DNA of 23,273 nucleotides from Mycobacterium sp. 050128 (GTDB taxonomy: Bacteria > Actinomycetota > Actinomycetes > Mycobacteriales > Mycobacteriaceae). Both the position numbers and the translations under genes were made by a program. The notes under the pieces were generated by a model, which saw only the letters and a list, made by a program, of their open reading frames with translations, had not been told where the DNA came from and did not search any database. Each line of letters opens with the position of its first letter. The stretch's first letter is position 1. The DNA lies in NCBI RefSeq assembly GCF_036409155.1, contig NZ_JAZGLW010000012.1:1-23273 (forward strand), read 5' to 3'. This document shows, piece after piece, positions 7,694-16,008 of this stretch.

Positions 7694-8259
7694 CTACGGT
7701 GGCCCCATCATGCCGCCGTGTCCCGTCATGCCGCCAGAGCCGCCCAGCATGCCCTACATCATCGCGGGCATCCCGTCGTCGTGGACGAAGCCGCTCACCT
7801 CACGGGCGTGAGCACGGATCGGGTCGATCAACGCGGGATCATCACTGGTTTCCTCGGCGATGACGCCCCTAGGTGTCAGGGTCAACCGGCGGCGGTAGCC
7901 CCGGGCGTTGCCGAACAGCATCGATAGGCCCGAGCCCATACATATGACCTCCGTGCCGTGGTCAAGATGGGAGTACATGCTCGACACGTGGTCGTGCAGT
8001 TGGGCGGCCAGGTCCGGCGAGTTCGACTCGGTGGTGGTGCGCACCCCGCCGGGGATCTCCTCGACCGTGCGACTGATCTCCGTGGGCCGGCGGAACATCT
8101 CCGTATACGCGCTCATGTCGGCCGGATTGGCAGCCCATCATGCCGCCGTCGGTCAACCGGATCCGCAGGATCGGCGTCCCGAGCGCGCAGCGCGCGCATA
8201 TACCCCAGACCGGCCAGCACGCAGGCGCCCAGCGCCGCGCGCCGGGTGAACCTATCCAC
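7694..8259 (-). pseudogene. Broken Tat-exported, Met-rich conserved protein
   Basis: The gene begins at GTG 8259 behind a strong AGGAGGTG (8264-8271). It starts with a twin-arginine-like signal (FTRRAALGACVLAGLG), then shifts frame near 8190 to GTPILRIRLTDGGMMG. It shifts again near 8117 to a 120-residue stretch (8116-7754: MFRRPTEISRTVEEIPGG, then RGVIAEETSDDPALIDPIRAHAREVSGFV). The final part resembles a conserved hypothetical family that I recall only by its TSDDP and IxAHAxxVSxFV pattern. A TAG at 7756-7754 interrupts a Met/Gly/His-rich tail that continues in the same frame to 7694 (GMLGGSGGMTGHGGMMGPP). Met-rich tails often bind copper. An alternative reading is two coupled small genes, because the signal frame ends in an ATGA overlap at 8116-8113. 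Confidence 0.6.
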
Positions 8260-8555
8260 GTGACACCTCCTGGATACCTCAATCTTGTTGACGGTCAACG
8301 AGCTAACGCGACCACCTCAATTTGCACGCCTACATCAGCCTGCCGTAGAAATCGTCTCTCGGGTACCGCCTCGCACGCCAGGCGACGCCGCCACCTGGAC
8401 GGTGTCAGCAATGAACAGAGCCGACGCGGCCCTTGCTGCGACCGGCCACCCATTTCAGGAGCCAGCTCGATCCCACGTCATCTATCGCGTTCGTCTTGTG
8501 CGTCGCCGGGGAGTTGGACGAAACCAGCGTGGCCACAGCGAGATACGAGGCTTAC
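8260..8555. other. Intergenic region, possible STAS-domain trace
   Basis: No intact gene. One plus-strand frame near 8480-8535 encodes AFVLCVAGELDETSVATA, which looks like the first strand and helix of a STAS (anti-sigma antagonist) domain, but too little remains to be sure. The ribosome site of the minus-strand pseudogene is at 8264-8271. Confidence 0.3.
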
Positions 8556-8580
8556 TATCTACGTACAGATGTCGTAGATA
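8556..8580. promoter_or_regulatory. BlaI-type operator site B
   Basis: Perfect 8-bp inverted repeat TATCTACG-N9-CGTAGATA, the most symmetrical of three sites sharing CTACGTAC-N7-GTAG (here 8559-8577). It lies between the divergent Met-rich pseudogene (start 8259) and the sigL-like pseudogene (start 8652), so it could control either side. Confidence 0.65.
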
Positions 8581-8605
8581 ATCAGGGTGGTAACGCTTGG
8601 GTTGG

Positions 8606-8633
8606 TGAACTTACCAGGTACTCGACTCGTGTC
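8606..8633 (+). promoter_or_regulatory. SigL/ECF-type promoter of the sigL-like pseudogene
   Basis: TGAACT at 8606-8611 and CGTGTC at 8628-8633 are separated by 16 nt. This is nearly the SigL consensus that I recall for M. tuberculosis (TGAACC and CGTGTC), which also drives the sigL-rslA operon itself. The promoter is therefore probably the old autoregulatory promoter, better preserved than the sigma gene that it serves. Confidence 0.6.
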
Positions 8634-8651
8634 ACAACAGGAGGTGACTGA

Positions 8652-9142
8652 GTGCCAGGAGCCACCGCAGGATCGGAGTGGCAAGTCGCGGCGATGGCGG
8701 CTCTCTCCGACGAGCGCTCCGCCGGCTTATGGCGATACACAATGGGTTTAACGAGCGCCCAGCGTCGCGCCGAAGACGTCGTCCGCGAGCCGCGCCAGCG
8801 GAGGCGGCAGCAATCACGAGCCGCAGCCGCCGAACGATCGGCGCGAGGGCCGCTCTTCACCATGGCGCGCAGCGTGCTCGTCGACGAGCGAGGCAGCAAC
8901 TCAAGCACGCCTCGGGTGACCACTCCTGACGAGATCGGCGCCGCGCTGGGCCAGCTGGTGATCCTCGACGCAATCGGCCAACCGTGGGCCGGGCATCGGG
9001 CCGTGATCGAATTGCTCGTGCCATCGGGGATCGACTACCACACGGATTGCTTCAGACGTTCGAATCGCCGCAACGACGGTGAAGTCACGATTCGTGTTAT
9101 CCCGCCCGGGCACTGCGGGTCACCCTGCACGAGACCGGGTGA
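8652..9142 (+). pseudogene. sigL: SigL-like ECF sigma factor, broken
   Basis: Remnant of an extracytoplasmic-function sigma factor closest in memory to M. tuberculosis SigL. From GTG 8652 (GGAGGTGA upstream) the first frame gives a weakened region 2 (LWRYTMGLT, AEDVVREP, LFTMARSVLVDERGS). The interdomain segment follows, shortened relative to SigL (TPDEIGAALGQLVILDAIGQ, HRAVIE). At about 9012 the frame shifts into region 4 (RIASDVRIAATTVKSRF, matching the SigL TAQIATDLGIAEGTVKSR helix-turn-helix). A second shift near 9105 leads to the natural C-terminus LRVTLHETG and TGA at 9140-9142. The part following AEDVV is also badly diverged. With region 2.4 and region 4 disrupted it cannot be a working sigma factor. 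The anti-sigma gene follows 147 nt later. Confidence 0.82.
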
Positions 9143-9289
9143 CACATCGAGCACGCGGCCGCTCATCCGGAGGCCCGTCGGCGGCGAATGCCAAATGGCG
9201 CAAGTTGGTTGGCTTGAGCCTAAAGCCGTCCGCCAGCCCGTCCATGCGCCCGAAATCTCAAATGCGGTGCTACCAGCTGGGGATGGAAG

Positions 9290-10021
9290 ATGATGAGGAC
9301 ATCGTTACGCGGTCCCGGCCCGACTGGTGACAACCACCACCACGCGATGTGGGATGCCGCCTACGTCTTGGGATCACTATGCACCACCGATTGGCGCGAA
9401 TTCGAGGCGCACATGGCCGGCTGCCCGCAATGCCGACAAGCCATCGCTGAACTCAGTGGCATTCCGGCCATGCTGTCACAGCTTGACCGCAATGACATCG
9501 CCGCGATCAACAAGGCAGACCAGCCATCCGCCGCATCGGAGATGCCACCGGAGTTGCTCCCAACGCTACTGGCCGCGGTGCATTCGCGTCGCCGCCGAAC
9601 CCGCGTGATGACCTGGATGGGTTGGGCCGCCGCTGCCATCATTCTGACGATCGGTGTGCTGATCGGGGTTCACAGCAGTTTCTTGACGTCCACCCCGCAG
9701 CAGTCGACCGTGTCGGCCCTGCCAATGGACCAGGTCGGGACCACCCTACTGTCCTCGACCGTATCGCTTGACGGCCAGCAGTGGGGTACGACCATCGCGC
9801 TGAAGTTCGTGTGCCTGGCTCCACCGGATGCCCCCCACGATACGGTGGCACTGGTCGTGGTAGGTCGCGACGGCAGCCAAACCCGGCTGGCGTCTTGGGT
9901 GGCCATCCCCCGCCACACGGCGACACCCACCGGCAGCGTTTCGATGCCGATCAGCCAGATCGCTGCAGTACAAGTGGTTTTGGCCGACAACGGTCACGTG
10001 ATGCTGCAACGCTCGATATAA
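9290..10021 (+). CDS. rslA: RslA-like zinc anti-sigma factor, orphaned
   Basis: A 243-residue anti-sigma factor of the ZAS class, very like M. tuberculosis RslA, which holds SigL inactive at the membrane and releases it on oxidation. The N-terminal cytoplasmic domain has AMWDAAYVLGSL and the zinc motif His41-x3-Cys45-x2-Cys48 (HMAGCPQC). After PPELLPTLLAAVHSRRRR, one membrane segment spans about 107-127. The outer domain keeps family blocks (VSALPMDQVGT, VVVGRDGSQTRLASW, QIAAVQVVLADNGHV). No frameshift is seen and the length is normal (I recall about 250 in RslA). Its partner sigma gene just upstream is a pseudogene, so it may act on a chromosomal SigL elsewhere or be on its way to loss. ATG 9290 and 9293 are both possible starts. 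Confidence 0.9.
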   Translation: MMRTSLRGPGPTGDNHHHAMWDAAYVLGSLCTTDWREFEAHMAGCPQCRQAIAELSGIPAMLSQLDRNDIAAINKADQPSAASEMPPELLPTLLAAVHSRRRRTRVMTWMGWAAAAIILTIGVLIGVHSSFLTSTPQQSTVSALPMDQVGTTLLSSTVSLDGQQWGTTIALKFVCLAPPDAPHDTVALVVVGRDGSQTRLASWVAIPRHTATPTGSVSMPISQIAAVQVVLADNGHVMLQRSI

Positions 10022-10063
10022 TTTCGACCGCACGCCGTATCAATTGGTTTCCAAGGCGCAGCG

Positions 10064-10774
10064 CTATTGGCCCGCCGCGAATTCATAATGGCTGGGTATG
10101 GATTCTCCGGGTTGGGGGCTCCCGAAGATCAGCACAATTTCGTCGCGCGCGTTGATGGGCAGGGCCGCAGGGTTGCCGGTGACAGGAGTGCCATTGAGGA
10201 AGGCCCGCAGCGTCTTTCCGTTGCCGGTCTGCAAACCGCCGATGCTGTCGGTGGACAGTCCGACGTCCCATTCGGTGAAGAACTCGCCGAGGGTAAACGT
10301 CTGCATCACGGGCGATTCGATATGAATCACCCCCGTCGAGTCGTGCGTGTGCACGGGGCTGATTCCCCGCCGGTCGACACCGATCATCGCGGGGACCTCA
10401 ACGGGTTGCCCGTTAACGCGCACGTCGAGGTGGGCATGAATGTGTTCGACAGTGCCCTCGCGACTGAGCATGGGCAGCCCGGCAGCTCGCACCGCGGCAG
10501 CTGCATCGGTCGGAGCGCTCCACGGCGGAGCTGTCTGACGACCGACCGCAGCGGTAACGGGTGGGTTATGCAGCTGCAGAGGAACTGCTTGATTCTGTTG
10601 AGAACGAACCGATTTCGCGATGACGAGGATGGCGATCAAGACGACGATTCCTGCTAGGACGATCCGTACCCATCCTCCGCTGCGCCCCCGCGCGCCAGCG
10701 TTCCGTGCCGCGACACAGGACCCCTTTCTCCTGCTCGCACCGTTTGGCCTAGCACCTGGCGCGTTTTTCGGCAT
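10064..10774 (-). CDS. Membrane-anchored His-rich protein, unknown function
   Basis: A 236-residue protein with a basic N-terminus, a single membrane segment at about 36-56 (VRIVLAGIVVLIAILVIAKSV) and an outer domain. The outer domain contains HIHAHLDV (His111, 113, 115), VNGQPVEVPAMIGVD, VHTHD (His142, 144), IHIES (His151) and TLGEFFTEW. I recognise this HxHxH...HTHD...HxES pattern from conserved actinobacterial hypothetical proteins, but it has no assigned activity. The clustered histidines suggest metal binding. ATG 10774 is chosen over 10801 because GGAGG lies just before it. It is convergent with rslA (42 nt apart). It follows a degraded gene in a unit whose promoter carries operator site C, so it is probably part of the BlaI regulon. 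Confidence 0.75.
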   Translation of the reverse strand: MPKNAPGARPNGASRRKGSCVAARNAGARGRSGGWVRIVLAGIVVLIAILVIAKSVRSQQNQAVPLQLHNPPVTAAVGRQTAPPWSAPTDAAAAVRAAGLPMLSREGTVEHIHAHLDVRVNGQPVEVPAMIGVDRRGISPVHTHDSTGVIHIESPVMQTFTLGEFFTEWDVGLSTDSIGGLQTGNGKTLRAFLNGTPVTGNPAALPINARDEIVLIFGSPQPGESIPSHYEFAAGQ

Positions 10775-10829
10775 CTTGAGCCTCCATTTCACAGGGATCA
10801 TGCGGATGGCCCGGCGGCCTGGCGTTGGA

Positions 10830-11101
10830 TCAGCGGTGGGAGGTCCTGGCCCGGATCGCCCGCAGGACGATCACCGCGACGCGGTGGTGGCGGTCGAACA
10901 CCATAGTGGTTGCAACCACGCTGATCGGGTAACGGCCCGCCTAAGGCGATCCTGTTGCGCATCGATTGGTCGAAGATGCCGAGATACATGACGAGGCGGG
11001 TTCGGTAGTGCGAGGCCGCCTGCTGGCCATCGCGTGCGTCGGTGCGCATCATTAGCCCCATCCGACAGCGCAGGCCAGGGTCGCGAGCCCCGGCACCGCA
11101 T
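10830..11101 (-). pseudogene. Degraded small gene, first in the site-C unit
   Basis: A GAGGAGGA ribosome site precedes ATG 11101. Protein-like sequence is split over frames. One gives LATLACAVGWG (signal-like) just after the start; another gives MMRTDARDGQQAASHYRTRL and MYLGIFDQSMRNRIALGG; the first resumes as GRYPISVVATTMVFDRHHR and RVAVIVLRAIRA and stops at 10830. I do not recognise the family. The ATG 11101 frame itself is open for 76 codons but is Arg/Pro-rich and looks like noise. It probably was an exported protein translated ahead of the His-rich protein, whose start lies 56 nt further on. Confidence 0.4.
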
Positions 11102-11147
11102 GTCTCCTCCTCGAATCGACCGTAGACCACCCGGGGCAATCTACGGT

Positions 11148-11193
11148 CTACGTACCTACACAGTAGTCTATTGCTCGCGCTGAGGCACGCCAA
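11148..11193 (-). promoter_or_regulatory. Sigma-A-type promoter with BlaI-type operator site C
   Basis: On the minus strand TTGGCG (11193-11188) and TAGACT (11170-11165) are separated by 17 nt, a good vegetative promoter. The dyad CTACGTAC-N7-GTAG (11148-11166) overlaps the -10 and the likely transcription start. It matches sites A and B exactly in its fixed positions. This should place the minus-strand unit 11101-10064 under BlaI repression. Confidence 0.68.
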
Positions 11194-11760
11194 TGACCGC
11201 GTGGCCGAAGCCCTCAGGGCGCGTAGGCGCCGATTTCTTCAAACGATGACGTGGCCCGGGCCGCCGGTACATTGCACACGAGAATGACAGTAGTGAAGTT
11301 ACCCACCGGTCGTGTACCGGGTTACCCCATCTCTGCATTCTGGCCGTGGTGACAGGTGGGGCAACGGCATCACCGTTGTCGTCAATGTCGTCAGCTCCAA
11401 ACCGGCCTCAGGTCACTTTCTTCCCAACGCCGCCGTCAGTCAACACACCTACGCGTGCCCTAATTTCCACGGAATTAGGACTGCAGGGAACAAACGCCAT
11501 AACTTATCTCGGTGCTCGGGTCGGTCGACACGGCGAAGGAATTGGTCAACGAGCGTTGCGGGTACGGGGTCCGTCGCGCCGAATCCCTCGGAGTGACAAC
11601 ATCGGGTGGTTGGCGATTCTGCCGAATAGAGCCGGCTCGAGCTCACAGGCCAGGACCCTCATCCGCATGAAGCGAATCCGGTAGACCGCTGTCCACCAGG
11701 GCGGCGACCCAACCTGCGCTTGTCTGAACTCGGCATCTTCGACCACGTGACGTCAATACC
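11194..11760. other. Intergenic region, nothing recognised
   Basis: Short overlapping frames occur on both strands, but none has a ribosome site or recognisable motifs. An imperfect dyad (TTACCCACCGGT ... ACCGGGTTA, about 11299-11325) is the only structure noticed and has no clear role. Confidence 0.45.
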
Positions 11761-11775
11761 TACCCCGGGGGGGTA
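11761..11775 (+). promoter_or_regulatory. Copper box 2 (copA unit)
   Basis: Perfect dyad TACCCC-GGG-GGGGTA. A -10-like TAGGCT at 11774-11779 overlaps its right end, so a bound repressor would block the promoter. It lies 297 nt before the copA ATG and 10 nt before the ATG of a possible leader ORF. Confidence 0.75.
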
Positions 11776-11785
11776 GGCTCGGATT

Positions 11786-12058
11786 ATGTTGGACCGGTCA
11801 TGCGGCGTTCGCGCTTCAGGAGTGCCGAGCACGCCGCCCCGACGCGGCTTAGCGTCCGCCAATGGGTTCTCCAAAACACGTGCTGTCGTCCACGGCTGTG
11901 GGCTCGTGGCGGTGTCACGCCCTGGGGGTCGCCGTGGTGTCATCCGTCAGCAGCTGTCTGGGGTGTCGACGCCTGGGGCGTATCAGATCTTGCCGAAGGA
12001 GCTGGCGGATAGGCCATCTGGGCCATCCACAGCCTACTTCCTAATTCGTCTCAGTTGA
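11786..12058 (+). CDS. Possible leader ORF between copper box 2 and copA
   Basis: A 90-codon frame whose ATG lies 6 nt after the -10-like TAGGCT, so it could be read from a leaderless transcript. It stops 14 nt before the copA ATG. The peptide has no recognised motif and only two cysteines (SCGV, HGCG). It may be a short protein, a coupling leader or chance; codon-bias analysis would be needed to choose. Confidence 0.25.
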   Translation: MLDRSCGVRASGVPSTPPRRGLASANGFSKTRAVVHGCGLVAVSRPGGRRGVIRQQLSGVSTPGAYQILPKELADRPSGPSTAYFLIRLS

Positions 12059-12072
12059 TTGAGGAGTTAAAG

Positions 12073-14622
12073 ATGTCCGGTGTCGACGTTGCCGTTCTGG
12101 TTGGGACGGCGTTGGTGATCGCGGGGTTGGCGTGGTATTTCTTTGCCCCGCGACGCGCGCAGGCCGCTACCGTCGGCGGTGGTGTGCAGCGGCTTCAGAT
12201 TAGGGTGAGCGGTGGGTATAGCCCAAACGTCGTAGAGGTGCGCCAAGGTGTTACGGTGGAGATCGAGTTCGATCGGCAAGAGACCGGGGATTGCACATCG
12301 CGGGTCGTATTTCCCGACCTCCATTTGTCGGCGGCGCTGCCCGCTTACCAGCGCACCACAGTGCGGTTTACCCCGGAGCAGGCGGGATCGTTCGGGTTCG
12401 CCTGCGGCATGAACATGGTCTCAGGCACACTCGTCGTCACCCCCAACGACCTGGCCACGCCCCCTGGCGAATCTGAAACGCCCACCGCCGCTTCAGGTTG
12501 CGCGCCAGCCGATGGTGTGGCCGAGCCGGCCGCCGCCGAGATCGAGGCTACCCAGGCCGAAGAACGTCGCGCCGAGAGCGCCGACCTGGTCCGTAGGGTG
12601 GTGATCGGCGCGGCATTTACCCTTCCGGTGCTGTATGCGGTAATGGCTCACCCCTTGGGCGCGAAGTGGGTGCCGGGGATCTTGTTCGACCATTGGGTGC
12701 AGCTTGCCTTCATCACCCCGGTGATGTTTTACGTGGGGTGGCCGATCCACCGCACCGGCTGGCTGGCGTTGGCGCACCGCAGCGCCGACATGAACAGCCT
12801 CATCACATTGGGCACCCTGGCGGCCTATGGTTACAGTCTGTTGGTCACCGTCGCCTCTGGGGTCTTGCCGGCCGAAGTTCGCGACGTGTATTTCGAGGCG
12901 GTCGGAGTGATCCTGACCCTGATAATGCTGGGCCGATTGCTGGAAGCCCGCGCCAAGGCTGGCACCGGTGAAGCTATCCGCGCGTTACTCGGGTTGCAAG
13001 CCCGCACGGCCCGTGTCGTGCGGGGCGGCATCGAAACCGAGCTTCCCGTCGATGAGGTCATCGTCGGCGACCAGATCGTGATCCACCCCGGTGAGAAAAT
13101 CCCGGTCGATGCAACAGTGTTGTCTGGGCAGTCTGCCGTTGACGAGTCGATGGTGACCGGCGAATCGATACCAGTCACCAAATACACTGGCGACGCTGTC
13201 ATCGGCGCGACGCTCAACACCACCGGGTCGTTGCGGGTGCGTGCAACCAAGGTCGGTGCGGACACCATGCTGGCCCAGATCGTCCGCATGGTGCAGCAGG
13301 CACAGGCATCCAGAGCGCCGATCCAGCGGCTAGCCGACGCCATCTCGGCCTACTTCGTGCCGGTCGTGATTGCTACTGCCCTCATCACCTTCGTAATCTG
13401 GTTCATCGCCGGACCGACACCCACGTTGACCCAAGCGTTGGTATCGGCAGTGGCGGTGCTCATCATCGCCTGCCCTTGCGCACTGGGCCTGGCAACCCCG
13501 CTATCGATTATGGTCGCCACCGGCAAAGGCGCCCGCGCAGGCATCTTGATCCGCTCGGCGGAGGCACTGGAGACCGCGCAAAAGCTCGATACCATCGTGC
13601 TGGACAAGACCGGAACCATCACCACCGGCAAACCTGCTCTCACCGACGTCCACGCGACCGGGACCGTGGCGGAGAACGAACTGCTCATGCTGGTTGCCGG
13701 AGCCGAAGCCGACAGCGAGCACCCCATAGCCAGCGCGGTAATAGCCGGTGCCCGTGGCCGCGGCATCACCGTTCCCGCCCCAGCGGCGTTTGATTCAGTC
13801 ACCGGCAAAGGGGTCCAGGCTACGGTCGCTGGCCGTAGTGTCCTGGTTGGCACCGCGACCTTGCTGGCTGAAAACGGTATCGACACAGCCGAACTCGAGC
13901 AGATCAGCACCGAGCTCGCAGCCGCGGGCAAGACCCCGGTACTCGCCGCGGTCGACAGCTACCCGGCCGGCGTCATCGCCGTGGCCGACACCGTTAAGGG
14001 CGACTCCGTCTCCGCCATCGCCGCACTACGCGAGTTGGGTCTGCACGTGGTGATGATCAGCGGGGACAATGCCCGCACGGCAGCCGCGATCGCAGGCCAG
14101 GTCGGGATCGACCGAGTGCTCGCCGAGGTCTTGCCCGAACACAAAGCGGGTGAGGTCCGCCGGCTGCAAGCCGAAGGACGCCAGGTCGGTATGGTCGGTG
14201 ACGGTATCAACGATGCTCCCGCCCTAGCCCAAGCCGACGTCGGATTAGCGATCGGCACCGGCACGGATGTGGCCATCGAAGCCGCCGACATCACCCTAAT
14301 TTCAGGGTCACTGGCCGGGGTGGTTACCGCGATCCGGCTCTCCCGCGCCACCATGCGCAACATCCGGCAGAACCTCTTTTTCGCCCTGATCTACAACGCC
14401 GTTGGCATACCGCTCGCAGCCGGCGCGCTGTATCCGCTGCTGGGGCTGCGGCTCTCACCGATGGTCGCCGCCGCCGCGATGGCCCTATCGTCACTATCAG
14501 TCGTCGGCAACGCCAACCGCCTACGCCGCTACCCCATCAAGCCGCTGCCGACCACTGAGGCACCCGCGGTCGAACCCCACAGGGAAGTCGGCGCTGGTCA
14601 ACGCGAATCCCTCGCCACGTAG
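12073..14622 (+). CDS. copA: Cu(I)-exporting P1B-type ATPase with N-terminal cupredoxin domain
   Basis: An 849-residue copper-exporting ATPase. The N-terminus has a membrane segment (about 4-25) and a cupredoxin-like domain (about 38-123) with [13 protein letters not shown], Cys74 and FACGMNM (Cys111, Met113, Met115) in place of the usual CxxC HMA domain. The ATPase core has TGES 362-365 (actuator), Cys467-Pro-Cys469 in the transport helix, DKTGT with the phosphorylated Asp511, HP 550-551 (SEHPIASAV) and GDGIND 709-714. The last two helices carry Tyr774-Asn775 and Met803-x2-Ser806, the Cu(I)-specific P1B-1 pattern. ATG 12073 is preferred over TTG 12055 because GAGGAG lies between them. It is downstream of copper box 2 and followed by the RicR-like repressor gene. 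Function is firm; the ORF is intact. Confidence 0.95.
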   Translation: MSGVDVAVLVGTALVIAGLAWYFFAPRRAQAATVGGGVQRLQIRVSGGYSPNVVEVRQGVTVEIEFDRQETGDCTSRVVFPDLHLSAALPAYQRTTVRFTPEQAGSFGFACGMNMVSGTLVVTPNDLATPPGESETPTAASGCAPADGVAEPAAAEIEATQAEERRAESADLVRRVVIGAAFTLPVLYAVMAHPLGAKWVPGILFDHWVQLAFITPVMFYVGWPIHRTGWLALAHRSADMNSLITLGTLAAYGYSLLVTVASGVLPAEVRDVYFEAVGVILTLIMLGRLLEARAKAGTGEAIRALLGLQARTARVVRGGIETELPVDEVIVGDQIVIHPGEKIPVDATVLSGQSAVDESMVTGESIPVTKYTGDAVIGATLNTTGSLRVRATKVGADTMLAQIVRMVQQAQASRAPIQRLADAISAYFVPVVIATALITFVIWFIAGPTPTLTQALVSAVAVLIIACPCALGLATPLSIMVATGKGARAGILIRSAEALETAQKLDTIVLDKTGTITTGKPALTDVHATGTVAENELLMLVAGAEADSEHPIASAVIAGARGRGITVPAPAAFDSVTGKGVQATVAGRSVLVGTATLLAENGIDTAELEQISTELAAAGKTPVLAAVDSYPAGVIAVADTVKGDSVSAIAALRELGLHVVMISGDNARTAAAIAGQVGIDRVLAEVLPEHKAGEVRRLQAEGRQVGMVGDGINDAPALAQADVGLAIGTGTDVAIEAADITLISGSLAGVVTAIRLSRATMRNIRQNLFFALIYNAVGIPLAAGALYPLLGLRLSPMVAAAAMALSSLSVVGNANRLRRYPIKPLPTTEAPAVEPHREVGAGQRESLAT

Positions 14623-14642
14623 GTCTGGCCTGTGACACAAAC

Positions 14643-14680
14643 GCCGGGGCGGCCACGAAGATCACGTCGCTTCCCCCGGC
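14643..14680 (+). terminator. Possible hairpin after copA
   Basis: GCCGGGG (14643-14649) pairs with CCCCGGC (14674-14680) around a 24-nt loop, 20 nt after the copA stop. There is no T-tract, so termination is only a guess. Confidence 0.25.
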
Positions 14681-14836
14681 GGCCTTGGCTGACGTCACTA
14701 ATCGCGCGAACGCACGCGCAGGCACGAAACCGATATTCTATAAACCCCGCAGGCTAGACTAGGCGTCAGTGGTCTCATTGGTAGCCGACCTACTGGTCAC
14801 CGCAGCGGCAACGCCGAGAGCGACCCGTCGACGAAA

Positions 14837-15142
14837 ATGCTGGGAGGCCAGTTGGAAACCACACACGGATATGTTGCGCACAAGGACGGCTACGCCAAAC
14901 GGCTGCGCCGAATCGAAGGCCAGGTCCGTGGCATCGCGAAGATGATCGACGACGACAAGTACTGCATCGACATCCTCACCCAGATCAGCGCAGCCAGCAG
15001 CGCTCTGCGAGCCGTGGCTCTAAACTTGCTCGACGATCACCTGGATAATTGCATAAGTCAAGCGATTACCCACGGAGGCGACGAAGTCGAAGTGAAGCTG
15101 GCCGAGGCCTCTGCCGCCATTGCCCGGCTGGTTCGCTCCTAA
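14837..15142 (+). CDS. ricR: RicR/CsoR-type copper-sensing repressor
   Basis: A 101-residue all-helical repressor of the CsoR family that leaves DNA when it binds Cu(I). The ligand triad is complete: Cys43 (KYCIDIL), His68 and Cys72 (LLDDHLDNC). Signature blocks YAKRLRRIEGQVRGIAKMI and SSALRAVALNLL are intact. The C-terminus KLAEASAAIARLVRS and N-terminal HGYVAHKDGYAKRL match RicR (Rv0190) in my memory better than CsoR (Rv0967). The start is ATG 14837; TTG 14852 (after GGAGG) would remove five residues. It lies 214 nt after copA. No copper box is seen just before it, so it may rely on the copA transcript or its own unregulated promoter. It is the natural regulator of the five copper boxes in this window. 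Confidence 0.92.
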   Translation: MLGGQLETTHGYVAHKDGYAKRLRRIEGQVRGIAKMIDDDKYCIDILTQISAASSALRAVALNLLDDHLDNCISQAITHGGDEVEVKLAEASAAIARLVRS

Positions 15143-15684
15143 TTGATGGCGTGTAAGCGGCGAGCCTCTGCCGCCACTCACGCCTCCAACGCATGCGCTC
15201 GCCGGGGCGCACACCATTGGCGTCCCATGCCGACAAACTCCACGACGCATTTCACGTCCACGAGCTTGCTGATCACGCGCATGGGCTCAGGCCACCTAGC
15301 CCTGGGAGGCTCCCAGCGCATCATCGTGGGGCGTCGACTGCGCCGCAGGCACGCCGATGCAGGACCCGGTCCGTAGCGATCTGCGTGGTGTCGGGGATGG
15401 GATCCTGCTGCCCCGCAAGACATTAGGCACCATCAAGACCAACTAGTGCTCCGGCTCTGCACCATCGCCCCCGCTGCCAGCGCCCCGGGCTGCTTGACCC
15501 GCTACGCACTGCCGCCGCAATGGGGTTTTCCCGTTTATTTGTCGTGAGCAACGGTCCTGACTGCGAACCCTTCAACCTCGGGCCATCGATTCGGCACCTC
15601 CGCGCACTCCGAGATTGGCCATTCATCGGACCTTAAACACAAAAATATCTCGGCCGCGGACACTACCCGAAAAGCCGTGTGCGC
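15143..15684. other. Intergenic region, nothing recognised
   Basis: Several overlapping frames of 60-80 codons on both strands carry no recognised motif or good ribosome site. No repeat or strong hairpin was noticed. Confidence 0.45.
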
Positions 15685-15954
15685 TCAGGGCCTTGGGTTT
15701 GTGCGCGGCACCGGGGGCGTAGGGTGCGGCGACACGATTAAGCCCGTGGGGGGTGCTCCCGCTCCGTCGACACCGCCAGGAGCCGCAAAGTCGGGACCGC
15801 CTGGGGCGGGCGGCGCCGGCGTCACGCTCGAAGCAGGGTCCGCAACTGGTGTGGTCGTACTGCTTGCCAATTCGCTGCCGCCAAATCCGACCGCTAAAAC
15901 TAACGCTGCCGCTCCGCCGAACAGCGCGATCGCCGCTTTCGTTTGAGATTTCAT
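15685..15954 (-). CDS. Small copper-box-controlled secreted protein A
   Basis: An 89-residue protein that begins KSQTKAAIALFGGAAALVLAVGFGG, a signal peptide or membrane anchor. It continues as a Pro/Ala/Gly/Thr-rich segment (TPAPPAPGGPDFAAPGG, SPHPTPPVP) without cysteine. ATG 15954 follows AGGAGAG, and the frame is open further upstream but would then run through the copper box at 16009-16023. It resembles protein B (16673-16945, opposite strand) over the first 30 residues, including QxKAAIAL and GG. No function is known; the context implies a copper-induced envelope or exported protein. Confidence 0.7.
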   Translation of the reverse strand: MKSQTKAAIALFGGAAALVLAVGFGGSELASSTTTPVADPASSVTPAPPAPGGPDFAAPGGVDGAGAPPTGLIVSPHPTPPVPRTNPRP

Positions 15955-16008
15955 CAGACTCTCCTGTGTTTGGTCGTTCGTCCTAACAACCCCAATGTTG
16001 CATGCAGA

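Noticed and set aside
11299..11325. TTACCC...GGGTTA dyad as another copper box
   Set aside because: Half-sites are too far apart and interrupted compared with the fixed 15-bp form of the five accepted boxes.
12055..12072. TTG start for copA at 12055
   Set aside because: GAGGAG between 12059 and 12065 fits ATG 12073 much better.
13350..13931. Antisense ORF of 193 codons inside copA
   Set aside because: Low-complexity Ala/Ser/Pro sequence antisense to the ATPase core; a shadow frame.
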